Shown here piece after piece: positions 52,846-61,132 of a stretch of 64,000 nt of DNA. This stretch comes from Cognataquiflexum rubidum. GTDB lineage: Bacteria; Bacteroidota; Bacteroidia; Cytophagales; Cyclobacteriaceae. A program made the position numbers and the translations under genes. The stretch covers positions 491,560-555,559 of the forward strand of contig NZ_JAKZAL010000001.1 in assembly GCF_022538115.1 (NCBI RefSeq), written 5' to 3'. Each line of letters opens with the position of its first letter. The first letter of the stretch is position 1. The notes beneath the pieces were generated by a model. It was not told where the DNA came from. It did no database searches and worked only from the letters and a program-made list of their open reading frames with translations.

Positions 52846-54084
52846 ATGATCAATTACCAACAATTTGTACTGGATAATGGCCTTCAGGTGCTCGTCCATG
52901 AGGACAGGAGTACCAAAATCGCTGTGCTAAACATCCTTTACAAAGTAGGTTCAAGGAATGAAGTTACCGGCAAAACAGGCCTTGCTCATTATTTTGAGCA
53001 CCTGATGTTTGGCAGTTCCAAAAATGTACCTGTCTTTGACACCGAGTTGGAAAAAGTCGGGGGCTCATGCAATGCCTTTACCAATACGGACATCACCAAT
53101 TTCTATATTACCCTTCCTGCCACCAATATTGAGACGGCTTTTTGGCTGGAATCTGACAGGATGCTCCAACTCAACCTCTCAGAAAAAACCATAGAAGCCC
53201 AACGCAAGGTGGTGATCGAGGAGTTTAAGCAGCGGTACATCAACCAACCTTATGGAGATGTCCACCACCACATCCGGGGCTTGGCATACGAAAGACATCC
53301 TTACCAATGGCCCACAATCGGCAAAAACCTGGAAGACATCGTCAACTACCAAAAAGCGGATGTGGAAGAATTTTATTTTACCCATTACCGCCCTGACAAC
53401 GCGATCATGGTCGTGGCAGGAGATGTGACTTTGGAGCAAGTGAAAATTTTATCCCAAAAATGGTTTGGAGATATTCCCTCAGGTCAGATTCATATAAATT
53501 CCGTTTTACAGGAATTGCCTCAGGATAAAAAGAAAACAAAGATCGTAGAGGCAGATGTCCCGACAGATGCCTTGTACAAGGTCTACCATATGCCCGGCAA
53601 ATTACAGGACGGTTATCTTGAATCTGATTTGATTACAGATATTCTTGGGTTTGGACGATCTTCAATTCTGGAGCAGCAATTGGTCAAGAACGGTAACTTA
53701 TTTGCTTCCATCGGGGCTTATATCTTCGGTACGGTGGACCCGGGATTGTTGGTTTTTTCAGGCAAAATGGAAAAAGGCCAACCTGCGGAACTTGCCGAAA
53801 AGGCTTTGGATGAAGTCGTGGCTACATTTCTCGGTTCTACAGTTTCTGAAAACACCCTGACCAAAATCAAAAATCAAGCAGAGGCAATGAAAACCTATGA
53901 ATCAGTCCAACTGCTGAACAGGGCCATGAGTCTGGCATATAATGCCCACCTCGGCAACCCTGATTACCAACAATTGGAATACGAAAAGAAAATCAAAATC
54001 CCTTCGGAGGAAATAATTAAGCAGGCAAATAAAATCCTTGTAGAAGAAAACTCTTCCGTGGTCTACTACAAAGCTAAAAATTGA
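52846..54084 (+). CDS. M16 family zinc peptidase
   Basis: 412 aa. The inverted zinc motif HYFEH (48-52) is present, with the third ligand glutamate expected around VVIEEFKQRY (about 125-134), and the second M16 domain (about 190-410). The family cleaves peptides; single-unit members of about 410 aa often act alone or with a partner. No signal peptide, so probably cytoplasmic. TAGCTTTG (52825-52832) is a -7 element close to the start. ispF follows 54 nt later after GAGAC filler. Confidence 0.88.
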   Translation: MINYQQFVLDNGLQVLVHEDRSTKIAVLNILYKVGSRNEVTGKTGLAHYFEHLMFGSSKNVPVFDTELEKVGGSCNAFTNTDITNFYITLPATNIETAFWLESDRMLQLNLSEKTIEAQRKVVIEEFKQRYINQPYGDVHHHIRGLAYERHPYQWPTIGKNLEDIVNYQKADVEEFYFTHYRPDNAIMVVAGDVTLEQVKILSQKWFGDIPSGQIHINSVLQELPQDKKKTKIVEADVPTDALYKVYHMPGKLQDGYLESDLITDILGFGRSSILEQQLVKNGNLFASIGAYIFGTVDPGLLVFSGKMEKGQPAELAEKALDEVVATFLGSTVSENTLTKIKNQAEAMKTYESVQLLNRAMSLAYNAHLGNPDYQQLEYEKKIKIPSEEIIKQANKILVEENSSVVYYKAKN

Positions 54085-54138
54085 AAGACCTTGCCTTTGT
54101 CTCATGTCTCTTGTCTCAAATCTCATGTCTAGTAAAAT
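54085..54138. repeat. GAGAC filler between the peptidase and ispF
   Basis: ctcatgtctcttgtctcaaatctcatgtct (about 54100-54129) is the same low-complexity wording seen at four other gene junctions. Confidence 0.55.
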
Positions 54139-54621
54139 ATGACAAATTTCAGAATCGGCTTCGGCTATGACGTACATCAACTCCAGGAAGGCTATGAATT
54201 TTGGCTCGGAGGCATCAAATTGGAACATGAAAAAGGTGCTGTCGGACATTCAGATGCAGATGTATTGATCCATGTGATCTGTGATGCACTTTTGGGTGCT
54301 GCCAATTTGAGGGATATCGGCTATCATTTTTCAGACAAAGATCCAAAATACAAAGGGATCGACAGCAAAATCCTGCTCCGCGAAGTGATGCAGCTGATCA
54401 GAAATGAAGGCTTTGAAATTGGAAATATCGATTCGACAGTCTGTCTTCAGATCCCAAAGCTTAATCCACATATCCCATCCATGAAAGCATGCCTTGCTGA
54501 GGTGATGGGAACTGATATTTCCAATATCTCGATCAAAGCCACCACCACGGAACAGCTGGGTTTTGTGGGAAGACAGGAGGGCATCTCTGCCTACTGTGTA
54601 GTATTGATCCATAAAGTCTAA
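54139..54621 (+). CDS. ispF: 2-C-methyl-D-erythritol 2,4-cyclodiphosphate synthase
   Basis: 160 aa, full length. Metal ligands DVH near residues 11-13 (FGYDVHQLQEG) and the HSDADVLIH segment with further ligand His, plus the C-terminal KATTTEQLGF signature. It cyclises CDP-ME-2-phosphate in the MEP isoprenoid pathway. mnmD follows after 3 nt. Confidence 0.96.
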   Translation: MTNFRIGFGYDVHQLQEGYEFWLGGIKLEHEKGAVGHSDADVLIHVICDALLGAANLRDIGYHFSDKDPKYKGIDSKILLREVMQLIRNEGFEIGNIDSTVCLQIPKLNPHIPSMKACLAEVMGTDISNISIKATTTEQLGFVGRQEGISAYCVVLIHKV

Positions 54622-54624
54622 AAT

Positions 54625-55308
54625 ATGGGAAGAGAAGTCAAAATCATCACTACTGACGATGGGTCACATTCCCTTTATCTTCCCGAACTGAAGGAATCCT
54701 ACCATTCTTTCCACGGCGCATATCGGGAATCTATCCATGTATTTATGCTCTACGGGCTGGAGGCATGGTTCATGCGCAATCCAAACAGATTTCCCATCAG
54801 GATTTTTGAAGTTGGATTTGGCACCGGACTGAATGCCTGGCTTACACTTGTCTGGGCGGAGCAATACAAAGTCCCTGTCCTTTACCATACCATTGAGCCT
54901 TTTCCTTTGGAAAAGGAAATTTATGATCAGTTGAACTATACAGAAGTAGATACCTCAATCTACCATTATGCCCATTTTTTTAAGAAACTTCACCAATCCC
55001 CATGGGATCAGGGGCTGGTCTATTCTGAGTATTTCAACATGAAAAAGGATCAGACCACTTTGGAAGAAGCAATCTTGTACCCTTCAGATATCGTCTTCTA
55101 TGATGCTTTTGCACCAAAAAAACAACCTGAACTCTGGACAAAAGAAATCTTGGATAAGGTTGTCGATGCCATGAATCCCGGTGGAATCCTTGTCACCTAC
55201 TGCGCCACAGGAAGACTCAAAAGAACCCTTCAGGAATTAGGGATGATTGTTGAAACACTTCCGGGCCCTCCAGGAAAAAACGAGATGGTCAGAGGGACTA
55301 AGGGTTGA
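54625..55308 (+). CDS. mnmD: tRNA U34 methyltransferase MnmD
   Basis: 227 aa. It has the SAM-dependent fold with the motif FEVGFGTGLNAWLT (about 61-74) and the catalytic region DIVFYDAFAPKKQPELWT (about 153-170) known from the MnmC methyltransferase domain. It makes mnm5s2U at the wobble position of certain tRNAs. It is the stand-alone MnmD version without the FAD oxidase part of MnmC, as in some bacteria. 3 nt after ispF, probably one transcript. Confidence 0.93.
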   Translation: MGREVKIITTDDGSHSLYLPELKESYHSFHGAYRESIHVFMLYGLEAWFMRNPNRFPIRIFEVGFGTGLNAWLTLVWAEQYKVPVLYHTIEPFPLEKEIYDQLNYTEVDTSIYHYAHFFKKLHQSPWDQGLVYSEYFNMKKDQTTLEEAILYPSDIVFYDAFAPKKQPELWTKEILDKVVDAMNPGGILVTYCATGRLKRTLQELGMIVETLPGPPGKNEMVRGTKG

Positions 55309-55473
55309 AAGTTGGAAGGTTGGAAGTAAGGAGGTCGGGGAGATTGGAAAGTTAGAAGGTTAGAAAGTTATTGGTTATTTGGTTATTTGGTTAACTGAAA
55401 CCGATCTCTGAAACTGAAACTTTCACTCTTACCTGATCACTGTAAACGCTGAAAACTGCCTGCCGAAAACTGA
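55309..55473. repeat. Low-complexity filler after mnmD
   Basis: After the stop, a run of ttggaag/gttagaag words (55309-55370) followed by gttatttggttatttggtt (55374-55392). No terminator is evident. The giant membrane-anchored gene ends at 55474 on the other strand. Confidence 0.55.
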
Positions 55474-58400
55474 TTACTCTTCCTCTTTTATCCCTTCATT
55501 CTTCTTCTTGCTTTTTGCTTCTTTTTTCGGTTTTACCGGTTTTGCCTGACCAAGGCCCAAGCTTCCTTTCAAGCCGCTGAAGGTTGTTTTCCACCAATAA
55601 TTGAATATAAATTTCTCTTTATCCCTCTCTTGGTAAATCTTTCCTTCAATCGGATTTCTCAGGTATCGCCTTGGATTGTTGGACCTTAAAGCAAAGGAAT
55701 TCAAAACAAAAGTCAGGATGGCATCTCTTCCTTTTGCATGTTCGAGAGTCCGGTGATTTAACAAAATCACGTGCAGATCTGAGTATAGAAATGCCATTTG
55801 TCCCACTGCTTTATCGTTATCTGCCACAAAAGACCAGTCTGCACCTTTGACTGTTCCCCTTTTGATATTGACAAATGCATTGGTCTCTAAAATCGAATTC
55901 AGGGTCCTCATGTCAAATTCTCCCAGTTGGGCATTGATCCTCATGGGATAAGGTTCCTGAAAGAATAAATGACCCTGCAAATTCAAGTCAGCAACTCCGT
56001 TCAACTTGGTAGTGGCGAGCAAGAAAGACTCAACCAAAGGATAGGAATTCCCATCTTTAGACAAATGGAATGGATACAATCCGGCGTTGATGTCCGTAAA
56101 TAACAATTCTCCTGGAACCATTCCCTTTTCAAAAAACTCCGTATATCGGATGGTCGCATTTTCTATGACGAAAGTATCCAACCTCAATTCGATTCCTGCA
56201 TTTCGCATCAATTCCTGTGGCATCGGACGGATAATTCCGGTCTCGCGGGGAAATCTTTTGTCCCTGAACATCGCGGCATTCACATCAGAAATCTTGAGTG
56301 ATTTGGCAGCCAAAACTTCATGTTCAAGGAACCTATTGTAATCTGGTCTGTCCAAAACCAATAAAGGAACGTGGATATTCATCACATCTGTCTGTTTTCC
56401 AACGGTCCTTCCATATTGGTACCTACCTACCCGGGGTGAATAAATCAAGTCGCTGACCCTTACTTCATTTTTATCGACAGTGATCAAGCCTATGGTGACC
56501 TTGTTCAGGCTGTCCTTCATGAGGATTTCGTAATTGGGGATAGAAAATTTAAACTCCTGGTTCAGCAGTGCATTTCTATCCAGATTGTCAAGGTTTTTCA
56601 AATCAATCTTAGTCCCTAAAAGCCCAAAATTTACACCGTTGAAATGTTGGGGCTTCTTGGATCCATTTTTGTCAAAAATCGAAAAATTCCCTTCCACGAT
56701 TTCAAAGTCATCGACTTGAAAAAACTCAAAGAGTTGATTCCCTGCTTCTTTTTGAAGTTTATCCTTCTTTGGAGCTTTCACTTCATCTAAAAACACTTCC
56801 AAATCAGGCCTGTATAATCTCAATTGCTTCAGCCAAAGATCTTTACTTGCCTGTATCTCAGTCAGGGAATTTACTTTGATCAGGATGGTGGGAATATGTC
56901 CCGATAATACCGGAAAACCGGGTTTGCCACCCAAATCTCTTGGAATCACTCTAAAATTATTTACGAGGACACCATCATATTTGGTATCGAGTTCCACTTT
57001 GGAAAAAGTCACCTGATGCACACTGTCATTGAGCGTCAGCCAAAATTCATCCAAATCCAAAGTAATCGCATCAAAAAAACCTGCAATTTCTCCTTTATGG
57101 ATACTTGCCGAATCTAGCAGGAAATCAAAAACACTGAAATTAATCTCTGTATTGATCAATTCCCTTTGGGTTCCCAGTTCTTTGAATCCCAAACTGAATT
57201 TGGCATCGACAGTCTCAATGGTATCAATAGAAACCTTGCTGATACTCTTTGGAAGGTTCCTTTCCCTCCTTTCTTTTTTGTCTCCGGTTTGTTTGGCCTG
57301 CCCTTCCCAATCATTATCAATGAGCAATTCGACCGAAGAACCTGAAAGACCGACTTTTTGCAGGCTGAGGGCATTGTCAAAAAGGAAAGCCTCCAAGTCA
57401 ACCCCCCGAAAAGAAAGAGTTGGAATTTTGGCTGTGACTTTTGTTTTGTCAGAAAAGCTATTGCTGGGACTGAGTCTGACATTTCGGGTGATGATTTCCT
57501 CCCTTGAAGTATTGAAATTAATGCCATCTGCCTGTATGGTATATTTCCCGTTTCCGACATTGAAAATGTAATTACTCAGGTTTAAGTCAAGTTCCTCTGA
57601 AAAAAATGAATTGATCTTATCGGAAACGGTAGCTTCGTCGACGAAGAAATTTTTGACTGAAACAGTTACATTGTCCTCTTTAAAGCTCCTGGTTTTGTCT
57701 GCTATAAAATTCTGATAATTCAGTTTTGCATTGTTGACATTGATGGAATCCACCTGGATTTCAGAAAAATAATTTGTCAGGAGCTCTAAGATTTCTCCCC
57801 TTTTCAACTCGTTACCGGATCCTTCCTGGATTTTTTGTTTGTAGCGATACAGGTTGATATCCGGAGAGGGGACCAAAATCTCATTGATCCTGAGAATTCC
57901 TTCAAAATAGGCCTGAGGGATGTCCACCCCTTTGGCTAAAAATTTCGGCACATATATGTCCAGGGTTGTGCTTTTATCATACCGAGCTAGAGTCTGTTGA
58001 ATCTGATTTTGGTTAAGCGGTCTGATCGCAAAACCGTCAATTTCAATAAGCTGTTCCTTTGTATCCAACAGTATTTTGTCGGCTTTGAAAATATGAAGGT
58101 TATCGGCAAGTTTGAGTGCGTAGTCTTCTAGTTCCAAATGCAGGTTTTCTGCAAAAAACGCCTCCTTGGCATCACCTATTTCAGTCTCATCATCCAACTC
58201 AAAATTCTCCAGAACCAGATTGATTTTTCCAAAGGAAAGACTGTCCTGCCGTATTCTTACCTTATTATCCAAGGTGAGCGAACCATCGTGAATTTCAAAC
58301 CTCTCAACATAAATCCCATTCAAATACTCGCTGTAAATGTCGGTTAGGTCCAGTTTGGATTCCTTTTTATTTCCTCCCTGTATATTCTTTAGGAGAATTT

Positions 58401-59847
58401 CGGGTTCGTCCAGAATTACTTCCTTCAGGTCTATTATCCCAAGATTATAGACTTTTTTGAGGTTAGCTTCTGTGATGACCAATCCTGCAACACTGATATC
58501 CAGATGGGCTTTTTTGCCATCAAGTTCAAGTCCTTCTTTTGGAAAAAGTTTGAATCCGTCAATTTCAATTTTATCATCAAAAGATGAAAGCCTCACAAAA
58601 TCTCCTTTCATCCTGTGGATGCTGTCATTTAGGGCAAATTCAACCATATGAACTTCCACGGAGGCATTATCGGCATAGAAAAACTGGTTTTTCTTTTTGG
58701 ATTCATCAGGACCTATATAAAAGTCTTCCATTTTGAAATCAATCCGGTCAGTTTTGATCATGTAAGTATCGCGGGAATCGGCAAGCCGTTTTCCAAATTT
58801 GCCTTCCACAATCTCAAAATCCTGGATCTGGATAGAATTCAAGATGCCTTCCACCAAAGCGTACAAGTCAAATGGTTCTGAGCCCCTGTCTTTTTTCAAA
58901 CTTTCTTTTGTGTAAAGATGGAATTCGGGGTTCTCTATTTTCAGCTGACCAACGGCTACCTCGGAAGTGTAAAAAACCCTGTTGATATCTGCATCTTTTA
59001 ATAGGAGTTCATCCAGATCGAGTTGGAAATAGGTGTTTGCAGATTTGCTGAAATCCGGGATTATTTTTACCTCTCTTGCATCAATGAACTGCTCGAGCGA
59101 TGATACATCGACAGTTCGGGCTTGGATGGTATGGATGCTGTCAGCCAATAAAACTTCAAAATTATCGAACCCAAACGAAAATCCCTTGGCATTGAATGGT
59201 GTCTCCGGGCTTCTTTGCTGCAAAAGCTGGATGTCCTCCAAAAGAAGTCTTGTGTTTTCGGCTTTGATGGCTTTTTGCGAGATAAAATTTTTCATCAACA
59301 AATCGGCATCATCGATTTTGAGTTCCTTTATCCTTATTTCCTTTACCTGAGAACCCAAAAACGACTTTTTGATTTCTTCCTGAAGAACTAAAATCGGGGA
59401 AACAGACGGCTTGGAAGCCTGCGTGGTATCCTTTTGTACCAGCTTAAAATCTACCTCAGGATTGACCAGTTCTATGGTGCCAATGATGAATTCTTTTCTG
59501 AAAAAACGGTAATTGAGACCCGTAATGTAAATATCCGGAATTGAAATCCGGTAATAAGGTATATCCTCAAGGTCCTGAAACTGACCTTCAACAGGATTTA
59601 ATTTCAACCCTTTGAAGGTAATCCCTCTTTGTAAAAAAAGAATATGAAACTCCTCAAAATCAATTTCATATTTATTCCCTGAGGCGGTATTGACTTTTTC
59701 CTTTAAAAAATTCCTAAGCAAAAGGTCAGATCCAAAGTAAAATGCAACCTGAAGCGAAAACAAAACCAAAAGAGTAATACCGGCCAAGCGCAGGTATTTC
59801 TTCCTTCTTTTGGTTGGCAAAGTTTCTTGTGGCTGATTTTCTTGCAT
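55474..59847 (-). CDS. Giant AsmA-like membrane-anchored protein
   Basis: 1457 aa. A short cytoplasmic N-terminus, one transmembrane helix (about 18-38), then over 1400 residues of repeated beta-strand units alternating with short turns (recurring patterns such as EGSLTLD, LEIDGFKL, VEGKFGKRL). This matches the AsmA/DUF748-like family of long lipid-transport or envelope-assembly proteins (TamB/YhdP group). It probably spans the periplasm. No other domains were found. It is alone on the minus strand. Its function is inferred from fold style only. Confidence 0.8.
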   Translation of the reverse strand: MQENQPQETLPTKRRKKYLRLAGITLLVLFSLQVAFYFGSDLLLRNFLKEKVNTASGNKYEIDFEEFHILFLQRGITFKGLKLNPVEGQFQDLEDIPYYRISIPDIYITGLNYRFFRKEFIIGTIELVNPEVDFKLVQKDTTQASKPSVSPILVLQEEIKKSFLGSQVKEIRIKELKIDDADLLMKNFISQKAIKAENTRLLLEDIQLLQQRSPETPFNAKGFSFGFDNFEVLLADSIHTIQARTVDVSSLEQFIDAREVKIIPDFSKSANTYFQLDLDELLLKDADINRVFYTSEVAVGQLKIENPEFHLYTKESLKKDRGSEPFDLYALVEGILNSIQIQDFEIVEGKFGKRLADSRDTYMIKTDRIDFKMEDFYIGPDESKKKNQFFYADNASVEVHMVEFALNDSIHRMKGDFVRLSSFDDKIEIDGFKLFPKEGLELDGKKAHLDISVAGLVITEANLKKVYNLGIIDLKEVILDEPEILLKNIQGGNKKESKLDLTDIYSEYLNGIYVERFEIHDGSLTLDNKVRIRQDSLSFGKINLVLENFELDDETEIGDAKEAFFAENLHLELEDYALKLADNLHIFKADKILLDTKEQLIEIDGFAIRPLNQNQIQQTLARYDKSTTLDIYVPKFLAKGVDIPQAYFEGILRINEILVPSPDINLYRYKQKIQEGSGNELKRGEILELLTNYFSEIQVDSINVNNAKLNYQNFIADKTRSFKEDNVTVSVKNFFVDEATVSDKINSFFSEELDLNLSNYIFNVGNGKYTIQADGINFNTSREEIITRNVRLSPSNSFSDKTKVTAKIPTLSFRGVDLEAFLFDNALSLQKVGLSGSSVELLIDNDWEGQAKQTGDKKERRERNLPKSISKVSIDTIETVDAKFSLGFKELGTQRELINTEINFSVFDFLLDSASIHKGEIAGFFDAITLDLDEFWLTLNDSVHQVTFSKVELDTKYDGVLVNNFRVIPRDLGGKPGFPVLSGHIPTILIKVNSLTEIQASKDLWLKQLRLYRPDLEVFLDEVKAPKKDKLQKEAGNQLFEFFQVDDFEIVEGNFSIFDKNGSKKPQHFNGVNFGLLGTKIDLKNLDNLDRNALLNQEFKFSIPNYEILMKDSLNKVTIGLITVDKNEVRVSDLIYSPRVGRYQYGRTVGKQTDVMNIHVPLLVLDRPDYNRFLEHEVLAAKSLKISDVNAAMFRDKRFPRETGIIRPMPQELMRNAGIELRLDTFVIENATIRYTEFFEKGMVPGELLFTDINAGLYPFHLSKDGNSYPLVESFLLATTKLNGVADLNLQGHLFFQEPYPMRINAQLGEFDMRTLNSILETNAFVNIKRGTVKGADWSFVADNDKAVGQMAFLYSDLHVILLNHRTLEHAKGRDAILTFVLNSFALRSNNPRRYLRNPIEGKIYQERDKEKFIFNYWWKTTFSGLKGSLGLGQAKPVKPKKEAKSKKKNEGIKEEE

Positions 59848-60048
59848 AGACCTAATCCGATACTAAAAGTAATATAAAAGGATTGGAAAATTAACTGACA
59901 CTCATTTTGATTTCAGGATTTGGAAGGAGAAGAAATCAAAGTGACATCTCATGATTAATGAAAAAGTAATTTGGAGTACGCAAAAAGAAGAAAAACCCCT
60001 TTTTCACCACCTCAAAATATCAGATAACCCCTATAATTCCAAAAAAAA

Positions 60049-60087
60049 GAGACAATCCGATCTTGGTTGACCAATTCCGATTGTCTC
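60049..60087 (-). terminator. Terminator after tRNA-like RNA 1
   Basis: The stem GAGACAATC / GATTGTCTC (outer part perfect), with a long loop, followed on the minus strand by a run of U (60041-60048). It begins 31 nt past the tRNA-like 3' end at 60119. Confidence 0.85.
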
Positions 60088-60118
60088 AATAGTAAAATAA
60101 CCCAAATATAAATAAAGC

Positions 60119-60256
60119 TGTAGGAGAAGGATTCGAACCTCCACGGAGAAGTTAGGCAACAAAAGAGCTCTTTGTGTGCTTTGTCCATTCCTGATAAGAA
60201 CCAGGTACTCCACCCCCGAGACAGGAGGGCATGTCTGCCAGTTTCAACATCCTACA
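60119..60256 (-). ncRNA. tRNA-like RNA 1 (138 nt)
   Basis: On the minus strand: acceptor 5' strand TGTAGGA (60250-60256) pairs fully with TCCTACA (60119-60125), and a canonical T-arm GGAGG-TTCGAAT-CCTTC lies beside it. The 5' part TTGAAACTGGCAGACATGCC looks like a tRNA-Leu D-arm, and CCCTC-ctgtctc-GGGGG could be an anticodon stem-loop (anticodon GTC in this fold). About 70 further nt fill the variable region, including CCTG...CAGG and CAAAG-AGCT-CTTTTG hairpins. No CCA is encoded. A perfect -7 element TAATTTTG (60296-60303), with TTTA at the -33 place, lies 40 nt upstream. A terminator follows. It shares acceptor, T-arm, promoter and terminator layout with RNA 2 (60694-60749). It is not a normal tRNA, tmRNA or Sec tRNA by inspection. 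Confidence 0.6.
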
Positions 60257-60261
60257 AGATG

Positions 60262-60690
60262 TGATTTTTTCAAAGCCTTTTGCTCTGTAGCGGGTCAAAA
60301 TTAATAAACCGAACCATTTATTAAAATTAATTTAATGAAAAGTATATTTTTTTACACTTTATTTATTTTTATAAGATATTTATTATAGATAAGGAAATTC
60401 AAACTTAAATTAGGCTACTTTATTGACAAATCTTTAATGAGAAAAAAAAGTAAAAACTACTGAAAAACCAATTAGGCGCATAAACCTCTTTGTATGGAGC
60501 AATTTTCTTTGTGTAAATTTTAATTTGTCTTATCGCTGAATTGGCCAAATAAAGACTCCTCGAAAGTAAAAAAAACCGTGAATGGGTGTTTTGTGCGCAA
60601 CAAAGCAAAAGACCAAAAGCTATAAAATCAAAAAAGCTGTGAAACAAAATCTCACAGCTTTAGTCAATTAACAATAAACCCAAAATAACC
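60262..60690. other. Intergenic stretch between the two tRNA-like RNAs
   Basis: Contains the promoter of RNA 1 (60296-60325) and the terminator of RNA 2 (60634-60660). Between them lies AT-rich DNA. A short minus-strand open frame (60420-60647) looks accidental: it has no start context and a composition unlike coding DNA. Confidence 0.5.
60634..60661 (-). terminator. Terminator after tRNA-like RNA 2
   Basis: Perfect stem AAAGCTGTGA / TCACAGCTTT with a 7-9 nt loop, U-tract on the minus strand (60629-60633 side). It begins about 33 nt after the RNA 2 acceptor 3' end (60694), the same spacing as for RNA 1. Confidence 0.85.
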
Positions 60691-60693
60691 AGA

Positions 60694-60749
60694 TGTAGGA
60701 GAAGGATTCGAACCTCCGGGAAAATCCCCACCACTCTTTCAATCCTACA
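60694..60749 (-). ncRNA. tRNA-like RNA 2 (56 nt core)
   Basis: Minus strand: acceptor TGTAGGA (60743-60749) with TCCTACA (60694-60700), and the same T-arm GGAGG-TTCGAAT-CCTTC as RNA 1. Between them only 25 nt remain, TTGAAAGAGTGG plus the hairpin GGGGATTTTCCC, so there is no D-arm or anticodon arm. A leader hairpin CAATTGGA-aaaaag-TCCAGTTG (60753-60774) lies just upstream, and the perfect -7 TAATTTTG (60784-60791) is 35 nt before the acceptor. Transcript about 60776 to 60634. The parallel with RNA 1 (shared sequence at both ends, matching spacing) argues that this is a gene family rather than a random tRNA fragment. Confidence 0.6.
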
Positions 60750-60783
60750 ATACAACTGGACTTTTTTCCAATTGATTACATGA

Positions 60784-60791
60784 CAAAATTA
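60784..60791 (-). promoter_or_regulatory. -7 element of tRNA-like RNA 2
   Basis: TAATTTTG on the minus strand, identical to the -7 element ahead of RNA 1 (60296-60303). No good -33 TTTG is found at 19 nt, so strength is uncertain. Confidence 0.5.
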
Positions 60792-61132
60792 ACACCTTAT
60801 CTGATTCTTTAATAATAATATAAATATTTAGCTAAAAATTTACAGTATATTTATTTTAAGATACATTTTTTAATCATTCATTAATCTACATCGATTGCGG
60901 AAACCAGTTTTTTGAATACTTGATAATGGGTTTTGGGTTTCCAACCAACCAATTATTAAATTTTCATGTAATTACCAGCTACTTTTATAATTTTTTTACC
61001 CAACTACTTTCACTTCAAACAGAATGACTCCAGATTTTTCGGTCGGATTTGAGTCAAATCGTTAAGCTTGAAATCAAATTTTCTAAGGAAAAGGCAAATT
61101 AAGTCCCTCCAGCACAGGACAATAGTGAAAAA
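60792..61132. other. Intergenic region upstream of RNA 2
   Basis: AT-rich, no gene, no clear promoter apart from the -7 element of RNA 2 just left of it. The rluD gene ends at 61133. Confidence 0.5.

Noticed and set aside
60031..60213. Possible 60-aa peptide inside tRNA-like RNA 1, as in a tmRNA
   Set aside because: The frame runs through the T-arm, acceptor and terminator, and no tmRNA tag-like ending or pseudoknots are seen.
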